DNA from: Pipra filicauda
Lineage: Eukaryota; Chordata; Aves; Passeriformes; Pipridae
Direction of reading: 5' to 3'
Length of the DNA stretch: 64,000 nucleotides
Assembly: GCF_003945595.2 (NCBI RefSeq)
Contig: NW_024104293.1
Location: 926,501-990,500 of the forward strand
Shown: positions 25,430 to 38,631 of the stretch, piece after piece
Layout of the letters: each line of letters begins with the position of its first letter
Numbering within the stretch: position 1 is the first letter of the stretch
Translations under genes and position numbers: made by a program
Notes under the pieces: model-generated
Databases searched by the model: none
Told to the model about the DNA's origin: nothing
What the model saw: the letters and a program-made list of their open reading frames with translations, nothing else

Positions 25430-26300
25430 TTGCTTTTTACTTTAATAAGATGATACCTAAGAAATTCCCCTGGGAATATATGGTATTTTCCTCCAGTCTT
25501 CATTGATAGTGTCAGGATTGGCACTTTTTATGGTGTGTATCATCCCAGATTCCCTTTCCCAGAGAAATGAAAATTATAAAATCATTCTCTGGTTTCTTTT
25601 TTCCCCCAGAGTCTGATATCCTAAATGAATGCTGCCCTATATGCTGTCACTACTAAGTAATTACAGCATTTCAGTCTTCATAAACCAATCTTTCCAGTGT
25701 TTTTTGGAAGAAATGTATTTGCAGCTGAAATAGAAGTGCAAGGAAAGGACATTGTTACCAGAGCCAGTTATTGTAAATGCTGTGCAATTAGGTGATTTCC
25801 ATATTGCCCAGTTCATTTCAAATTTGCAGTGATATTCTTCAAAGAATGGTTTCTCATAATGGATTTATGACAGTTTTAGCTCATTCCACTCACGGGTCAC
25901 TGCATATTATATAGACATCAAAGTAAATGATTGCGCTATTAATATTATTTTTCTTCTGGATTCTATTAAAATGCTTTTGGTGAAGTATTCATTTTTTCTC
26001 TATTTCATTATGAAAATCTAAAAGATAAGTGAATACTATTAATAAATATTTTTAGCAAGTCAGAAAACAATATAAAAATTTTGGTCCTCCAGCTTCATTT
26101 CTTCAGACCAGACTTCGTTTCCTTCTTCCCCCTTTGTTGTTGAATAAACCTTCACAGTGCCCTATGCAGAGGTAGAGTGATATGATTTATCAGGCTCTTG
26201 ATGAATGTGACTTTTAAGTAGAAAGCTTAAAAAATATATAATTATATTTGTTTCTAAGCATATTAAAATGCCGGTGTCCAGAAGCAACATGTAATTGCAG
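25430..26300. other. Repeat-poor AT-rich intronic stretch, candidate conserved non-coding DNA
   Basis: Nearly 900 bases carry no CR1 or long simple repeat and many short homeodomain-type and octamer-like AT motifs. It looks like the kind of sequence often conserved across birds, but conservation cannot be judged from one sequence. Confidence 0.25.
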
Positions 26301-26666
26301 TGTTGATGGGGGAAAAATGTAGTAATAGAGGTCTAATGGGCAGGAGCCCAGGGCAGCTCTCAGGAACATGTTTTCAGGACCAGTTTACATTGTTGGTGTG
26401 AGGAGTTCTAAAACCTGCAGAGATGTTCCCATCACTTGTGGAAGCAGGTCATTTTCCATAAGAATTGTGTTTTTCCCATGCCTGTATAATTTTAACGGGG
26501 GTGGTTTGTGCCTGGGATTTTTTCCCCCTCTTTGGGCTGATGCTGTTTAGGAGGAGGATGGACACAGAGCTCTTGGTGAAGCAGGAGTCAGAAGTCATGG
26601 CAAGGCAGCCAGTTTTTGATTTAAGAGTTTTTTCCATCATTGTGAGGACTGGTAACCTTCCCCTCC

Positions 26667-26689
26667 TTTTTTTTTTTTTTTTTTTTTTT
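26667..26689. repeat. Poly-T run (23)
   Basis: Twenty-three uninterrupted T on the + strand. No retrogene is recognisable on the minus strand beside it, so it is a simple repeat rather than a clear poly(A) tail. Confidence 0.95.
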
Positions 26690-27179
26690 AAAGCTGAGAT
26701 ACTTTTTTATTATTTTAGTTATTTTTTTAAGAACTTGAGCATCTCCACACTTGAGGAACTGAAGCTTTAAGAAAGATGAGCTGTAGGATTTTGCAAGCTG
26801 TCTCCAGGAGAAGCTCTCTGTATCCTCTGTTTTGGTGCTTGCTATTCAGCAATTGCCTCGTAGGTGTTAATTATTAATTCTGCTCTTCTGGAACAGAGGG
26901 TAAGGGGAGATACAGGAAGAAGTGAACATGCAGAAATACCTAAAATCATCAGAAGGCACTGATAGAGCCTAGAGCTGGTGAGTCCAGGCAGCTGTGCTGG
27001 CTGCTGGGAGTCCCAGTGTGGAGCAGCACTGGCCAAGCCAGTGAGCTGTGCTCTGCTGTCCTCCTGCCTTGTCACAGCGGCCAAGTAGCAGTTCAGTCTC
27101 TCATCTGTTCACATTTAATTATAGGTATTATATGGGTCTGGTCAGGCTTTCTTTTCAGGGACAGGATCTCTGCTCTTTG

Positions 27180-27456
27180 GGGACCAGGGACAGCAGCCAG
27201 GCAATGGCTGGAGCTGTGTCAGGGCAGGCTCAGGTTGGATCTCAGGAAAAGGTTCTTCCCCAGAGGCTGGTTGGGCACTGCCCAGGCTCCCCAGGGCAGT
27301 GGGCACAGCCCCAAGGCTGCCAGAGCTCCAGGAGGGTTTGGCTGATCCTCTGGGGCACAGGGGGTGACTCTTGGGGATGGGTCTGTGCAGGGCCAGGAGT
27401 TGGACTGATGGTCCTTGTGGGGCCCTTCCAGCTCAGCATATTCTGGGATTCTGCAG
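27180..27456 (+). mobile_element. CR1 fragment, CTCAGCATATTCT subfamily
   Basis: The segment passes through ggctggagctgtgtcagggcagg, aaaaggttcttccccagaggctgg and cagccccaaggctgccagagc, and ends gcccttccagctcagcatattc. The 5' boundary is approximate. Confidence 0.88.
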
Positions 27457-27624
27457 TTTCAGACTGTTGAAGTGCACAGTTATAACAAGCAAATTTATCT
27501 GTAGATATTTCATTAGATATTTAACCATGCAGCCTTAATGATCTCTCAGTTTTAGTCTGAATATGCTATTGCACCTGGGAAAGAGAGGTGAGGTGCCATT
27601 TTAGACCTCAAACCAATACGGATG

Positions 27625-27726
27625 TGGTGCTTAGAGACACGGTTTAGTGGTGGCCTTGGCAGTGTCAGGTTAGTGGTTGGACTTGATGATATTAGAGGGC
27701 TTTTCCAACCTTTATGGTTCTATGAA
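27625..27726 (+). mobile_element. CR1 3' fragment, third subfamily (CTTTTCCAACCT end)
   Basis: It contains ggtttagtggtggccttggcag and ends gagggcttttccaacctttatggttctatga. The same 3' end type occurs at 54300-54333. It follows the previous CR1 by only 170 bases. Confidence 0.85.
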
Positions 27727-28733
27727 TTTATTAATTTTCATTGCTTGAAGCTGAGGCGAAGCCCTCAGAGGGGTGGGGCATTCAGGATTGGTTTCAGGCA
27801 AATCCTTCATACAGTCAGTGCATTTTGGCTGTACCCTGTTTATACTGCAGTAATTTTTTTCAGTGGAAAGTGTTTCATTTTGTGAACTTCCCTAACTAAT
27901 GTCTTCAAAGAAGAAAATGGGAAAATGAGCAGAAGCACTACAGGGAGAGGTAAGAAGAGATTCAGAGGGTTCTCTGCAACCCTGAACTTCCCTGCTTGCC
28001 ACGAACAGCGCATGATAGCAGCATGTTGCTTCATCTAGAGTTGTCATTGCTTGAAAAACAGAGTTTTCTAACTTATTTTTTTCAAATGAACATTTTCAGC
28101 TTTGAATTTGCCACTAGTCTCTTAAAAGCCCTGTTGCTCCTCTGTTCTGGGATTAGAAAACCAGAAGCTCCCAGTCCATTTAATACCATTATTGTTTTGA
28201 ACTACTTGGATTTTGTCTCCTTTTGTTACACAAACAATGCCATTTTTTCCACTGTCCAATCTGTATGAGACTTTCTTCATTACCTAAATTATTTTTAGCA
28301 TGTTTTTTCCCTGTTCATCTTGGTTATTTAGTAAGAAATGTTAAAAAATACTTCTACAAGCAGCATACACTAGAACATCCAAGAGTGAGGAATACTCCCA
28401 GGAATAAAAATTGTAGCAGGAGAACACTAACCAACCTTCAGATAGACAGTGTCTGTTGTACTGAATGAGGACAAAATGTTATTTTCCTGTTTCAATAGTC
28501 ACTGTTTTTGTTAGATTTTCCACCTGTTAGGCAATTGTGTACTCACATCATTTATTGAGCAGGAACATTTTCCACTGCTGCAGCCGTTGTTTTGTGTTTG
28601 CTTGCTCGATATTTTGATTGTGTTTCATTACAATATGTGACCAAAGTTGGTAAATGTTTCAAATTTGCCACGGAGAAAATGCTGATGTTTTGCACAGAAT
28701 TATTTGAATCCGCGGTGAACATTTTTAAGTGGA

Positions 28734-28751
28734 TTTTTTTTTTTTTTTTTT
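28734..28751. repeat. Poly-T run (18)
   Basis: Eighteen uninterrupted T on the + strand, with no adjacent sequence that I recognise as a retrogene. Confidence 0.95.
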
Positions 28752-30473
28752 AATTCTTCCAGGGAAATGAGGGGTTTCAGCAGGGGCTGGGCTACCCAGG
28801 CCTGTATCAGCTTAGGCTTTTTGGGATTTGAGGGCACATGGGGGCAGAAGACATCCTGATTTAATGGTGTCTTCTCTAGAGAAAGGGAGGGAGAATGGAG
28901 ACGGCTGCTGGGGAAGCTCATTAACAGGCTCCTTTAGCTCTTTAGCCTTAATTGCTGCGTGCTCAGGGTGACAGGCCTGGCAGATCCGGGTCTCCTCAAG
29001 ACCTGGCGTGACCTCCGAAGGCGCCTCCCGTTTGCTCTCCGGCTGCCGCGCGTTTTGGGACTGTTGGGGAGGTCACGGCATCCCTTTGCCTACGTCCCTC
29101 CACCTTGCCAAGGGTGACTGGGGTGGCCACCACAGAGGTGTCCAAGGTGCTGTGAAGCCATGGGATGCTCCTCAGGGAGGAGGTGAGTGAACCAAGAGAG
29201 GGGGATTTATTCCTGGTGGAGGATTAAAGCAGGATCTGCGCACGGACGGGGGGACTGGCAACATCCCTGGTGATCTTGGGGTGTTTGAGGTGTCCTGTAC
29301 AACCCCCCCAAAAAGGAGCTAGACTGCCTCCAGCTGAACTAGAAATGCTTCAACCACCTCCAAGGACAAAACAATGAGTGTAGCTGCCCATCTGCACTAT
29401 GTATTCTTACACCAGGGCTGGAAGGGCTCAGTCTCATCTTTTTTTTTACTATAATTTAACTTTTTGGCTTCAGTTGTTCCCCTTTGATTTTGTGGATAGC
29501 CAAGATGAGCTGCTCTGCAGGCGGCTGAGAGACTCAAGGGTGTGTTGTAATGGATTTCTGCGTTTCAACTGGTGGAAAGAGGAGGAGAAAATTGGATTGG
29601 GAGAAGGGGAATCAATATAAGATTATAACCTACAAGGGTTCAGGATTTTTTTAAGTGAAAAGAAAAAGTCAGGGAGGGAAAAAAAAACCCTATGAAAATA
29701 AATTTATGCCTGTAAATGCAAGCACTTTGATATTCTGAAAAAGCTGAGCAGATAATTCAGGCTCTTGTATATACAGAGTTTGGAATTACATGTAGACATG
29801 TTACAAAATAAATCTCCTGCATACATGAATAATTTTTAATGTGAAGCACTAGTTTACGCAGATACCAGAGTAATACTGAACTAAGTTAGTATGCAGCTTT
29901 ATGTATGTTCTCACTGGGAAGAAAACCCTTTCTTTGGCTTTAAATTGTTTGTTCTTTGCTCCTGCAAGAAGCAGTGTTAGAGTTCAAACAGAGCTCTTGG
30001 TGCTCCGCTTTCATCTCCCACACCTGACCTGTGTGGACCGTGTGCTGCTCTGTCTCATATGGAATCTTTCCATGGGATGCCATCAAAGAAAGGCAGCTTT
30101 AAATAAAATAATCAAGCCAACGGATAGTCTCTGCATGGGAACACAAACCCAGTGCTTCTTAATAAGGTAATCATATTATAATTGTGTGTGTGTATATATA
30201 TATTTAAATGTAGCTTGTATTGCAGCAGCACCTGAAGGCAATAGTTGGGAATCAGAAGCAGCTGCTCTGCCTGCAAAACCAGCAAGAATGGGCTCTTATA
30301 TTAACAATTTTTCCCAAAATTTCATCCAAACTAGCACTTTTATTCAAAAATCCATTTACTTCCAGAAGAGTGACTTAGAGCTAGGTTTCCAAAGCCCAGG
30401 CTGTTAATCAAAAGGCAAAACCTGGCAAGGCGGCGTATGCAGCAGAGAGGGATGTTCTGCTGTCCTCTTCCCC

Positions 30474-30799
30474 CAGTATGGGCCTACAAGAGAGCTGGAG
30501 GGGGTCCTCATACAAGGGCCTGGAGTGACAGAGCAAGGAGAAGTGGCCTTACACTGACAGAGAGTAGGTTTAGATTGGATATAAGGAAGAAATCTTTCCC
30601 TGTCAGGGTGGGGAGGCCCTGGCCCAGGTTGCCCAGAGAAGCTGTGGCTGCCCCTGGATCCCTGGAATTGTCCAAGGCCAGGTTGGACGGGGCTTGGAGC
30701 AACCTGGGCTGGTGGAAGGTGTCCCTGCCCATGGCAGGGGGTGGGATGAGATGAGCTTTCAAGTCCCTTCCAACCCAAACCATTGTAGGATTCTATGAA
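30474..30799 (+). mobile_element. CR1 3'-end fragment
   Basis: It starts in gggcctacaagagagctggag and ends ccttccaacccaaaccattgtaggattctatga. The opposite-strand copy at 31062 lies only 260 bases away. Confidence 0.95.
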
Positions 30800-31061
30800 T
30801 ATTTGGATGATGGACTCCATGAAGGGGCAGTTTGGGTGGGAGTGGGAGGGAACATGCCGTCAGCCTGCCCTTTTCCCCTAGTTTTCTCCCTTCCTTTTAG
30901 CCATTTGGAGAAACAAAACTGCTGTGAAAGAGAAAGGAGGGACAGATTTGACTGTCAGGCATGGTAGAACCCACGGGGTGATTTCAGGGTTGGAGAGATG
31001 CTGGTAGTGTTGTACTTCTGCAGCTGAAATGCCACGGGTTTGCCAGACCACCCTCTCTTTT

Positions 31062-31236
31062 TCATAGAATCATGGAATCACGGAATGGTTTGGGTTGGAA
31101 GGGACCTTCAAGATCACGCAGTTCCAACCCCCTGCCATGGGCAGGAACACCTTTCAGCCAGACCAGGATGCTCAAAGCTCCATCCAACCTGTCCTTGAAC
31201 ACTTCCAGGGATGGGGCATCAACAACCTCCCTGGCA
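31062..31236 (-). mobile_element. CR1 3'-end fragment, variant without the CCAGG insertion
   Basis: The tail tcatagaatcatggaatcac is at the left. The internal reading is cagggatggggcatcaac instead of ggatccaggggcag, so it belongs to a different, probably older, subfamily than most copies here. Confidence 0.92.
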
Positions 31237-31589
31237 TCAACGACTTCTTTCTAGGCTTGGAGAGCACGTTCCCTTAGGAAGCACCCCTGAGCTAACCATA
31301 GGGAATCCTCAGCCCTTCCAGGTGACTGGAGCTCTGGAATAACCGGCTTCAAGTTGCTTCATAGCCTCTAAGAGTGAGTCAAGGTCAAAACGTGCCTTAC
31401 TGTTTTTTTATAAGGACTTGGCTGGATGCACAAGTTTAGCAGCTTGTATATTTGTGGGATTTGTTGCTTCTGGAGATCTCCCGGCTCTCTAAGTCACTGC
31501 GTCCTGCCCAGCTTTTCTGAAGGTTAACATCCGTGTGGGAGCGCTGCCTCTGAAGCTGTGTTTACACTCATTTCCTTCCTGGGGAAAAC

Positions 31590-32040
31590 ATCCAGCAGCG
31601 GAGCAGGGCTTCGGCGGCGGCAGATGCGAGGAGACGGTGGCACGTCTTTGCAGAGTACAGCTTGTTCCTAGCTGGTTGTGCATGGAGTTTTCTGCGTCCT
31701 CTTTTCCTTTTCTTTATTAAAAAAAGCAAGCAGAAACCTCTTCCCGAGCTAAAAGCATCGCTCAGCCTTGCGGCAAACCCAGCCAGGGCTGGCCACCGGC
31801 CAAACCTTCGCTCGCCGCAACCTGCACGCCACGGAGCTCCTCCAGGAATAGCCCTGGTGCTCTTTTAAAAAATCCGCCCCCCACCCCGTAAAGTTTTTTA
31901 GCAGTGCGTTGTCTTCATCCCCCTTGCAAAGCTATGGAGTTTGGAGGGGCTTTTCCTCCCCCCTGACCCGTTGTTTCGCTGGTGCCTGCAATGAGCGATC
32001 GCTAATGCCGAGAAATATTTTCGGACTTAATGCGGTGAGT
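31590..32040. promoter_or_regulatory. CpG-rich block in the large intron, possible alternative promoter or exon
   Basis: I count about 27 CpGs in roughly 480 bases, in a setting where CpG is otherwise rare. The right edge has a donor-like GCG|GTGAGT with GT at 32035-32036. If this were a first exon it could splice to the coding exon at 50467. It contains no CR1. Promoter activity is inference only. Confidence 0.35.
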
Positions 32041-34896
32041 CAGGGCTTAGCCGTAAATTGGTCATGGGATGGAAAGGATACAGATTGTCTGTTACCCAGT
32101 GTCTGGTTTCAGCGATTTCAGAAACATGAGCAATCTCTCAACTGACGGTAATTAGGCTCATAACTCTCTCCAAGATGATCTAAGGCGAGGATTAATTATA
32201 AAAGTTTCTCGGTGTTAGAACACGTTTCTTTAGTTAAAGTCTGGCATGCTTTCGTTTTACCACTAGCATGAAAGAATGTCCCTCTACTTAAAATCTCTTA
32301 CTACGCCATTCTATCATGCTATGTGAATACTCATATTTATGAGTTTATCTAAACCAGTCTGTTAAATGGGAAAAACACATAAAAGGCCCAAGCGCCAAGA
32401 GCCGATTCAAAGGCTCATCGAGTGGACTTGCATATTCCTTGGGGGCCTGGTTGTGTTTTGGAAGCCGTTCTTTGGGCTGTACTTGATTTCTCACTTAAAT
32501 AATCAAACTATAGGTTATTTTGCTATCTTCATTAAAAGATAAGTGACCTAACTAAGTGCCCTTATGTGCTTCTCCTTTTGTCTCCACAGAGAGGGGCTTT
32601 TCCAGGGCCAGCTCAGTGGAGTCTTGATGGAGATGGGGATCCAGTAGTCTTATATTAAACCCCCTCCTTTGGTTGTATGACCTTAAAATTGTCCATAGAA
32701 TTGTGAGGCTGTGAAAATAGCCAGTTCACATCAGCCTCATCAGTTTGCCTTTTAGAAATGGTATACACTCACCATAGTCTGGATGAGATGACACATCTTC
32801 CCTGTCTTCTGTGTTCCTTATTTTCCTGGGGGTAAATTCCAGCAGATTCTCACAGCATAATAACAAGTGTGTTCCCAGTTAATGTTTGGAAAACTTGTCC
32901 AAGTTTTCATTTTGTTCACTTTTTTACTTCATAACCTATTTTATTACTATTAAGTCACATAGCCAAATAGTGATGTCAATTTTTTTTTCTATCCTACTTC
33001 TGTGAGTGCTTCAAAACAGAAGAAATTCAAATCTAGCTCCTCTGGCTGCTGTGTTTGAAGTCTTTTTTCTAGAAAAACATTGCCTTAACCTGCCCTTGAG
33101 CTCAGGTAATAGAAAATTGTTGGGGACTTTTGCTTGCAATAAATTTAGACTTAGATTCTCATCACATGTTAACATTTTTAATAATCTGACACTACAGATC
33201 TCCCCAGTTTTATGGTCTATACTTATGACTCCTGCATTAAGTGTGCTGAGGATTACTGTGAGAATATAAGTTATTAAATCGATTTTATGATGGTGTCATA
33301 GAGCGTAAAGCTGAGTTCTGTTAAGGAAATAAAGCAAGCCAAACACACTAAAAATATTAAGAAAGCGTTTTGTGTCATGTTGGGTGATGAACTGTGGTGG
33401 GATTTGTAATTCAGCTTTCCATTGAAACCCTTGGGTGAAGTGGTGCTCCAGCAGCACTTGCCCTGCAGTGTCCCCAGACTTGGCCCAGTTACCAGTGAGA
33501 CGAAATATATTGGATCCACTTGGAGTTTACAAATGGTGACAGATTAATTTGGAAAGACAGATTGCAAACATGCATCATGGGCCCAGTCTGAGTCCTGGAA
33601 AAGTGATGAATGGCTGGTGCAGAATGATAAAAATTCATATCAAGGGAACAGCTTAATTAACTATTCTTGATTAAAGCAGTACAGTATGTGAATTTAATAG
33701 CTTGTCTTCAAAAGCAGAATGTGAAATCACTTATTACTTTGGTGTATCTTACTGGCAAAGAGTGAGCTGCCAGTGGTTCTTCGTGATTAATTGAGTTTAG
33801 AGGAACTCGACACCAGAGTGGGACCTACCAAATAATTATTCTGTTCTTGCTTCAAGCTCGTTGCCTCACATGAATAAAAAAGTTGTTAGGAACAAAGTCA
33901 TGGGGGTGGACTAGGATCGATAGCTGGGATAGGATCGATGGGAGAGGGGAGGCGTTTGGGGATTGCGAAGGAAACAGTACAAGGACTTGAGTGCGGCCTT
34001 CAAAGTGTTGGGGGTGAAATAGTTTAACAGCATTGCCGTGCAGATTTCCAGGTTAATGGTTGATTTGTATGTCATCGTGGTTGTTGGGGTTGCTGTAGGA
34101 AAGGAGAACCAAAGTTTATCGTGTCTCACTTCTGTCACCTTTGAGGTTGAGCAGCTCCAGGTCGTGAAGTGTTTTGTCCACTTCATGTGGAGCTGTAGTT
34201 GTTCCTGTTCTCTGAGGCCTCCTCGGTGCCTGGAGCTGAAGAAGGACTTGGGTCCTGTTTAAATCATCTGAATTCTTCAGGACATGTCTCCAAGTTGTCA
34301 GGAGAACTCTGAACCCTGCAAAGCAGAGTCTTTCCTGGCTCGATGCTCTCCATGGTTTTGGAAAGCAGTCATAGTTTCCAGTTCATTATTATTCATCATC
34401 CCAGTCCCCAGTGAAAATCCAGCTCCAGGAGAGATACCAACAAAATCCTGCTTGATCTATCCCTCCATTTTAACAATGTCCCATTGTAAAGTACCTTCTC
34501 CCCGGCCAGCTTTGCACGTTGGTATTGATCAAAGCTCAGAGCAGTCAGTCTGATAATTAGCACAGATGTGTAAGTAGTGAACTTCTGACATCATATGATG
34601 TCCAAGTGAGCTTGGAAAAGGGTTTTCTCATCTTCTTCTTTAAAACAGTATGTAAACCCTGCTTTACATTTCTTTCAGAATCAGTACCTCCAATATATTT
34701 ACACTTAAACTCATCTGAAGAACTTTCCTGATTCCAATCAGAGACAGTTTTCAGGGCATGTTTTCACTGGAAATAGGTAAATATTCTATTTGGATGGGTG
34801 AACATTGCTGCTGCTCGAAAGTGGCGTGGTTGAATACGTGATCTTACAGCAGCTCTCCTGGCTTTGAGGCTGAGCACCTGCACACCTGGGACTGAA

Positions 34897-34980
34897 CCAA
34901 GATGCAGAATTAGGGTTTGCTCCTAATTTTTTCCTGATCCAAGATGAAGAATTAGGATTTGCTCCTAATTTTTTATATTT
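34897..34980. repeat. 42-base tandem duplication
   Basis: Two copies of a 42-base unit beginning ccaagatg and containing gaattaggRtttgctcctaa start at 34897 and 34939, with a few differences. The length is a multiple of three but the frame is not a recognised gene. Confidence 0.9.
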
Positions 34981-36140
34981 GTACATGGGATTTACCGAGA
35001 CTAGAGTTAGCGAATGTCTGAGTCCTGCATAACACAGCAAAGAGGTTTCTTTTAGGGATACTCATTCCTCCTGGTGGCCTTCTGGGAACAGGGCTTACTG
35101 CAAGATAGGCTCAGTGAAATGGATAGGACTGGCTGTGTGTGCAGATATTTTACCCTAAAGTAAGTCAGTATAAACCCCAAACTTCTAAACACATTTTTCT
35201 TGGAGATACATGTATTGCCGAAGCCTGCCTCTGCAGTTACACCTAATTATAAGACACCATTGTTTTGTATTTTATGAGTGCTTTGAAAAAATTAGCAAAG
35301 TCCATTAATACTGTGGCGGGTGAACTCCTGTGGAATTGCCTGACGATGCTGTTACATACACAGAGTGGAAAAATCGATAAATTTAATCCAAGGTAAAGCT
35401 GTCTGGCTCTCTAAAGGAAAAGGCTGCCTCGGTTGCTGAGGGCTGGAAACCATTGCCTCATGCTAATTGAATAACATCCAGCAGTTGTGTGGCTGAATAT
35501 TCCAGACTGATTTGACTCACAGGGGCTGAGTATCTAAATGAAGTGTATTTGTCATGCTGCAGCCCTACAGGATTAAGAGCACTTGGATTCATTTGATCTG
35601 ATGCATTCCAACAATATTAAATAAGTCCATTTTTTATTGTCCTTTGCACCTTGTATTTTCCTGGCTTTAAAAGTCCAGCATCTTACTTTTTGGAACCTGA
35701 GCTGTGATATGACAAATATTTCTGGCCAGTATTTGTAGCTCTGGCAGGCTTGAAGAATTCTTGACTGGCTTTTACACTAGGCTGATAGCTAAAACCAAAT
35801 ATAACAAGAGCAGAGTACAGCATGTAGAATTAAACCATGTTACTATTTATTATATTATTTTTTCTTGTCTTGAAATTATTCACTGTACTCTGGTTTTTGT
35901 GATAAACAGTCATTCTACAATGTTTTAATTAATACATAGATGTTAAATAATTTTAAACAAAACATCGAAAGATCTTTCAGCAAGATAATTACACTGCAAA
36001 ATTTGCTTTCATAATTCATTTGGGAAGTCCAGTTTATTGAATGTTTGGAATGAAGGACTTAGTCCTGATATATCTGTGGTTTCTCCTCTGAATCTTTTTT
36101 GTTTTAGTGGCAGACTTCAGTCAAATGAACATGAATAGTG

Positions 36141-36286
36141 GCTGCTCCATCCCTGGAAGTGTCCAAGGCCAGGTTGGACAGGGCTTGGAGCAACCTCGTC
36201 CAGTAGAAGGTGTCTCTGCCCATGGCAGGGGGTGGAACTGGATGAGCTTTAAGGTCCCTTCCAACCCAGACCATTCCATGATTCCA
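36141..36286 (+). mobile_element. CR1 3'-end fragment
   Basis: The short copy begins at gctgctccatccctggaagtg and ends ccttccaacccagaccattccatgattcc. It has the shorter ccatccctgg variant. Confidence 0.92.
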
Positions 36287-38601
36287 AATTGACTGTGAAG
36301 CTGCACTCTTGAGAGAGAGGAAAATAAATACCTTTAGATAGTGAAAAATAGTCTCTTAACATGTATGGTGCTGTTGGTGTTGACCAGCGTTTGTGGTGAG
36401 TTCAGGAGAGGGTGTGCTGAGTGCCCACGGTGGCCGTGCAGCTCCCCTGGGTCCCTCGGGGACCAGCACGCAACAGCCCTGCTAATATTGGTATTAATTG
36501 AAAGTGATTTTAAGCTCCAGGAATTTGGGGCTTAAACTAAACTCTAAATTGGAGGATTACGAGCAGATCACCTAATCATCTAAAGTGTTTGTCTTCCCAG
36601 ATAAGCCTTGACAACATCCTGAGCGTTCCGTGCACCCGCCGGCAGGATAGTGAGCGGCTCAGTGTGCCCTTTGGGAAGTGAGAGGGCAGGGGACTGAGCT
36701 GAGAACCATCTCAGTCTGGGCTGGGGTAATCACAGATAGCTCCCTTGGTGCTGAGCAGCAGGAAAGTCCATAGAAGGGTGGCAGAAGACAGTCCATGGGC
36801 ACAGGAGCTCACAGGTTTGAGGCACGTGCACCTGTAAGCAGCGCACGGCAGGGCCATTGGGATCGCTGAAGCAAAGGACCAAGCCCTCTCCATAGTCACA
36901 GAAAGGCTTTAATGGTCCTAGAGCTTCATTAGGACAGTGCAGTGTTACTACCTGCTTATTTAGAGCTGTAAGTTTAGGCCACGTGTGACTCTTCATTTGC
37001 AAGAAACAAGCAGAGGAGCCTTGGCTGAAAGGCGTGTACTTCCTTCTGCTCATTGCGCTCCGATCATCACTGTTGTTTAAGTCACGTTTCAGCATCTTAA
37101 AATGTGTCCTCATCTTGTGATCCCCATCTGCTGTTTGCCCTTCCCTCCTCTGCTGAAGGTTATTTTAGCAACTCTGCCTCTAGCACAGGCTTCTTGAGCT
37201 GGCCTCCATGCTGCTCCTGTGGCAGGTTGTTTAGCTTTCCTTCCCTGCATGCCTTACCCAGCTGTTCCAAACACACAGAGCAGTGTCACAGAGAGTCCTT
37301 CCAGAGTGGAGTTGCTCATGTCATTGTTGTGTTTAATAACTGCAAAATTGATCTTCAGCACATGTGGTCTTTTGCTGGCAGAACCATGCAGAGGGTGATT
37401 CAGGAGAGCAGCAATGGGCAAAGGCACCACTGACCCAAGGGGGATTTTGGCACCTGTGTGATATGAAACGGGCCCTTAAGGGGGAGCATTGTCAGATTTG
37501 GCTGCTAAGCACCAAGCACAGTGGGTTTAGTTGTCTTTGTAAAGTTATACAATCTATTTGTTGGCATTTCTAATAGACTTGCTGAGCCTGCTGGAAGGTC
37601 AAGTGTGCTCCTTACTAGGTCTTGATGTTTTGAGTCTTGGTAGGGCTCTAGTCAGGTATTAAGAGTTTACAAAGTGCAAGGCAGAGAAAGGCCAAGGGAG
37701 GAATTCATGTCATGGGTCTCTGCAGTGAGTTGTTCAGAAATTGAAAGTTTTGACAGAATAAATGACCTAACGTGGTCTTTGGTGAAACATAGGTGTAGGA
37801 TCTGTGGAGACCTTTGATCACCATCTCTGCTGCTTTTTGTTTTGCCAGAGAGATGAACACGTGAGAACTATTGATCAGAGCCAACTGGTTTTGATTTCAA
37901 AATAAATTTTATTTGTTAATGTTCCTAGTAGCAATCAGTGAAGATTCTTGGCCTGTTGCAGCTGCTGTGCTTTTATATGGCTCATAGTGTTATAAAAAGG
38001 CAGGAGGATTATGGGGCTTGGGTGACTTTAATAAGATCTATTTTTGCTGTTAGGATCATAACACTGACATGGTATATGGTTTGAATTAAAGTTCTCATTA
38101 TCACATTAAGATTCAACAAGGAGTTAATTAAATTTAGGGAAGTAATTGAATGCTAATAGTACAACACTGCAGTGAAAAAAATGAAGCACTATTTCCATAC
38201 TGAACTCTGGTTTTCCCCTCGTTGTAAGTACCCTGTCTATGACCGTGCGTTGGGTCGTACTGCTGGCTCAGACAGAAAGCTTTCATGCTTGGGAATGCTG
38301 CACCTCTTGGTAGTACATGTTGATCCATCACTTTCTGAATATTCCTGTGATGGGACCGCCCTGGTAAATTTTAGAGGTGCTTCTCTTTGCACTCACCTGA
38401 CTTGAAAAGAAAATAGAGTGTGCGTTAAAACTTGGCGTCTGCAAATGGCTGGGAATCAACTTGGAGACTTAGAAGCTAGTTTTGATTAGAAATAGCAAAG
38501 TTGAAATGATTTAAGAACACCTGTTTTGCTTGTTGCATGTGATTTGCTTTAATTTTAGGAAGACCTGATGGACTGTGAGTCTTGGAACATGCGGATATTT
38601 T

Positions 38602-38631
38602 ACTTTGTGATATTTCACTTTGTGATATTTC
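38602..38631. repeat. 15-base tandem duplication
   Basis: The unit actttgtgatatttc occurs twice exactly, at 38602 and 38617. Confidence 0.95.

Noticed and set aside
36730..37113. A 127-codon minus-strand frame.
   Set aside because: I recognise no family, and no poly(A) tail or other mark of a processed copy is visible.
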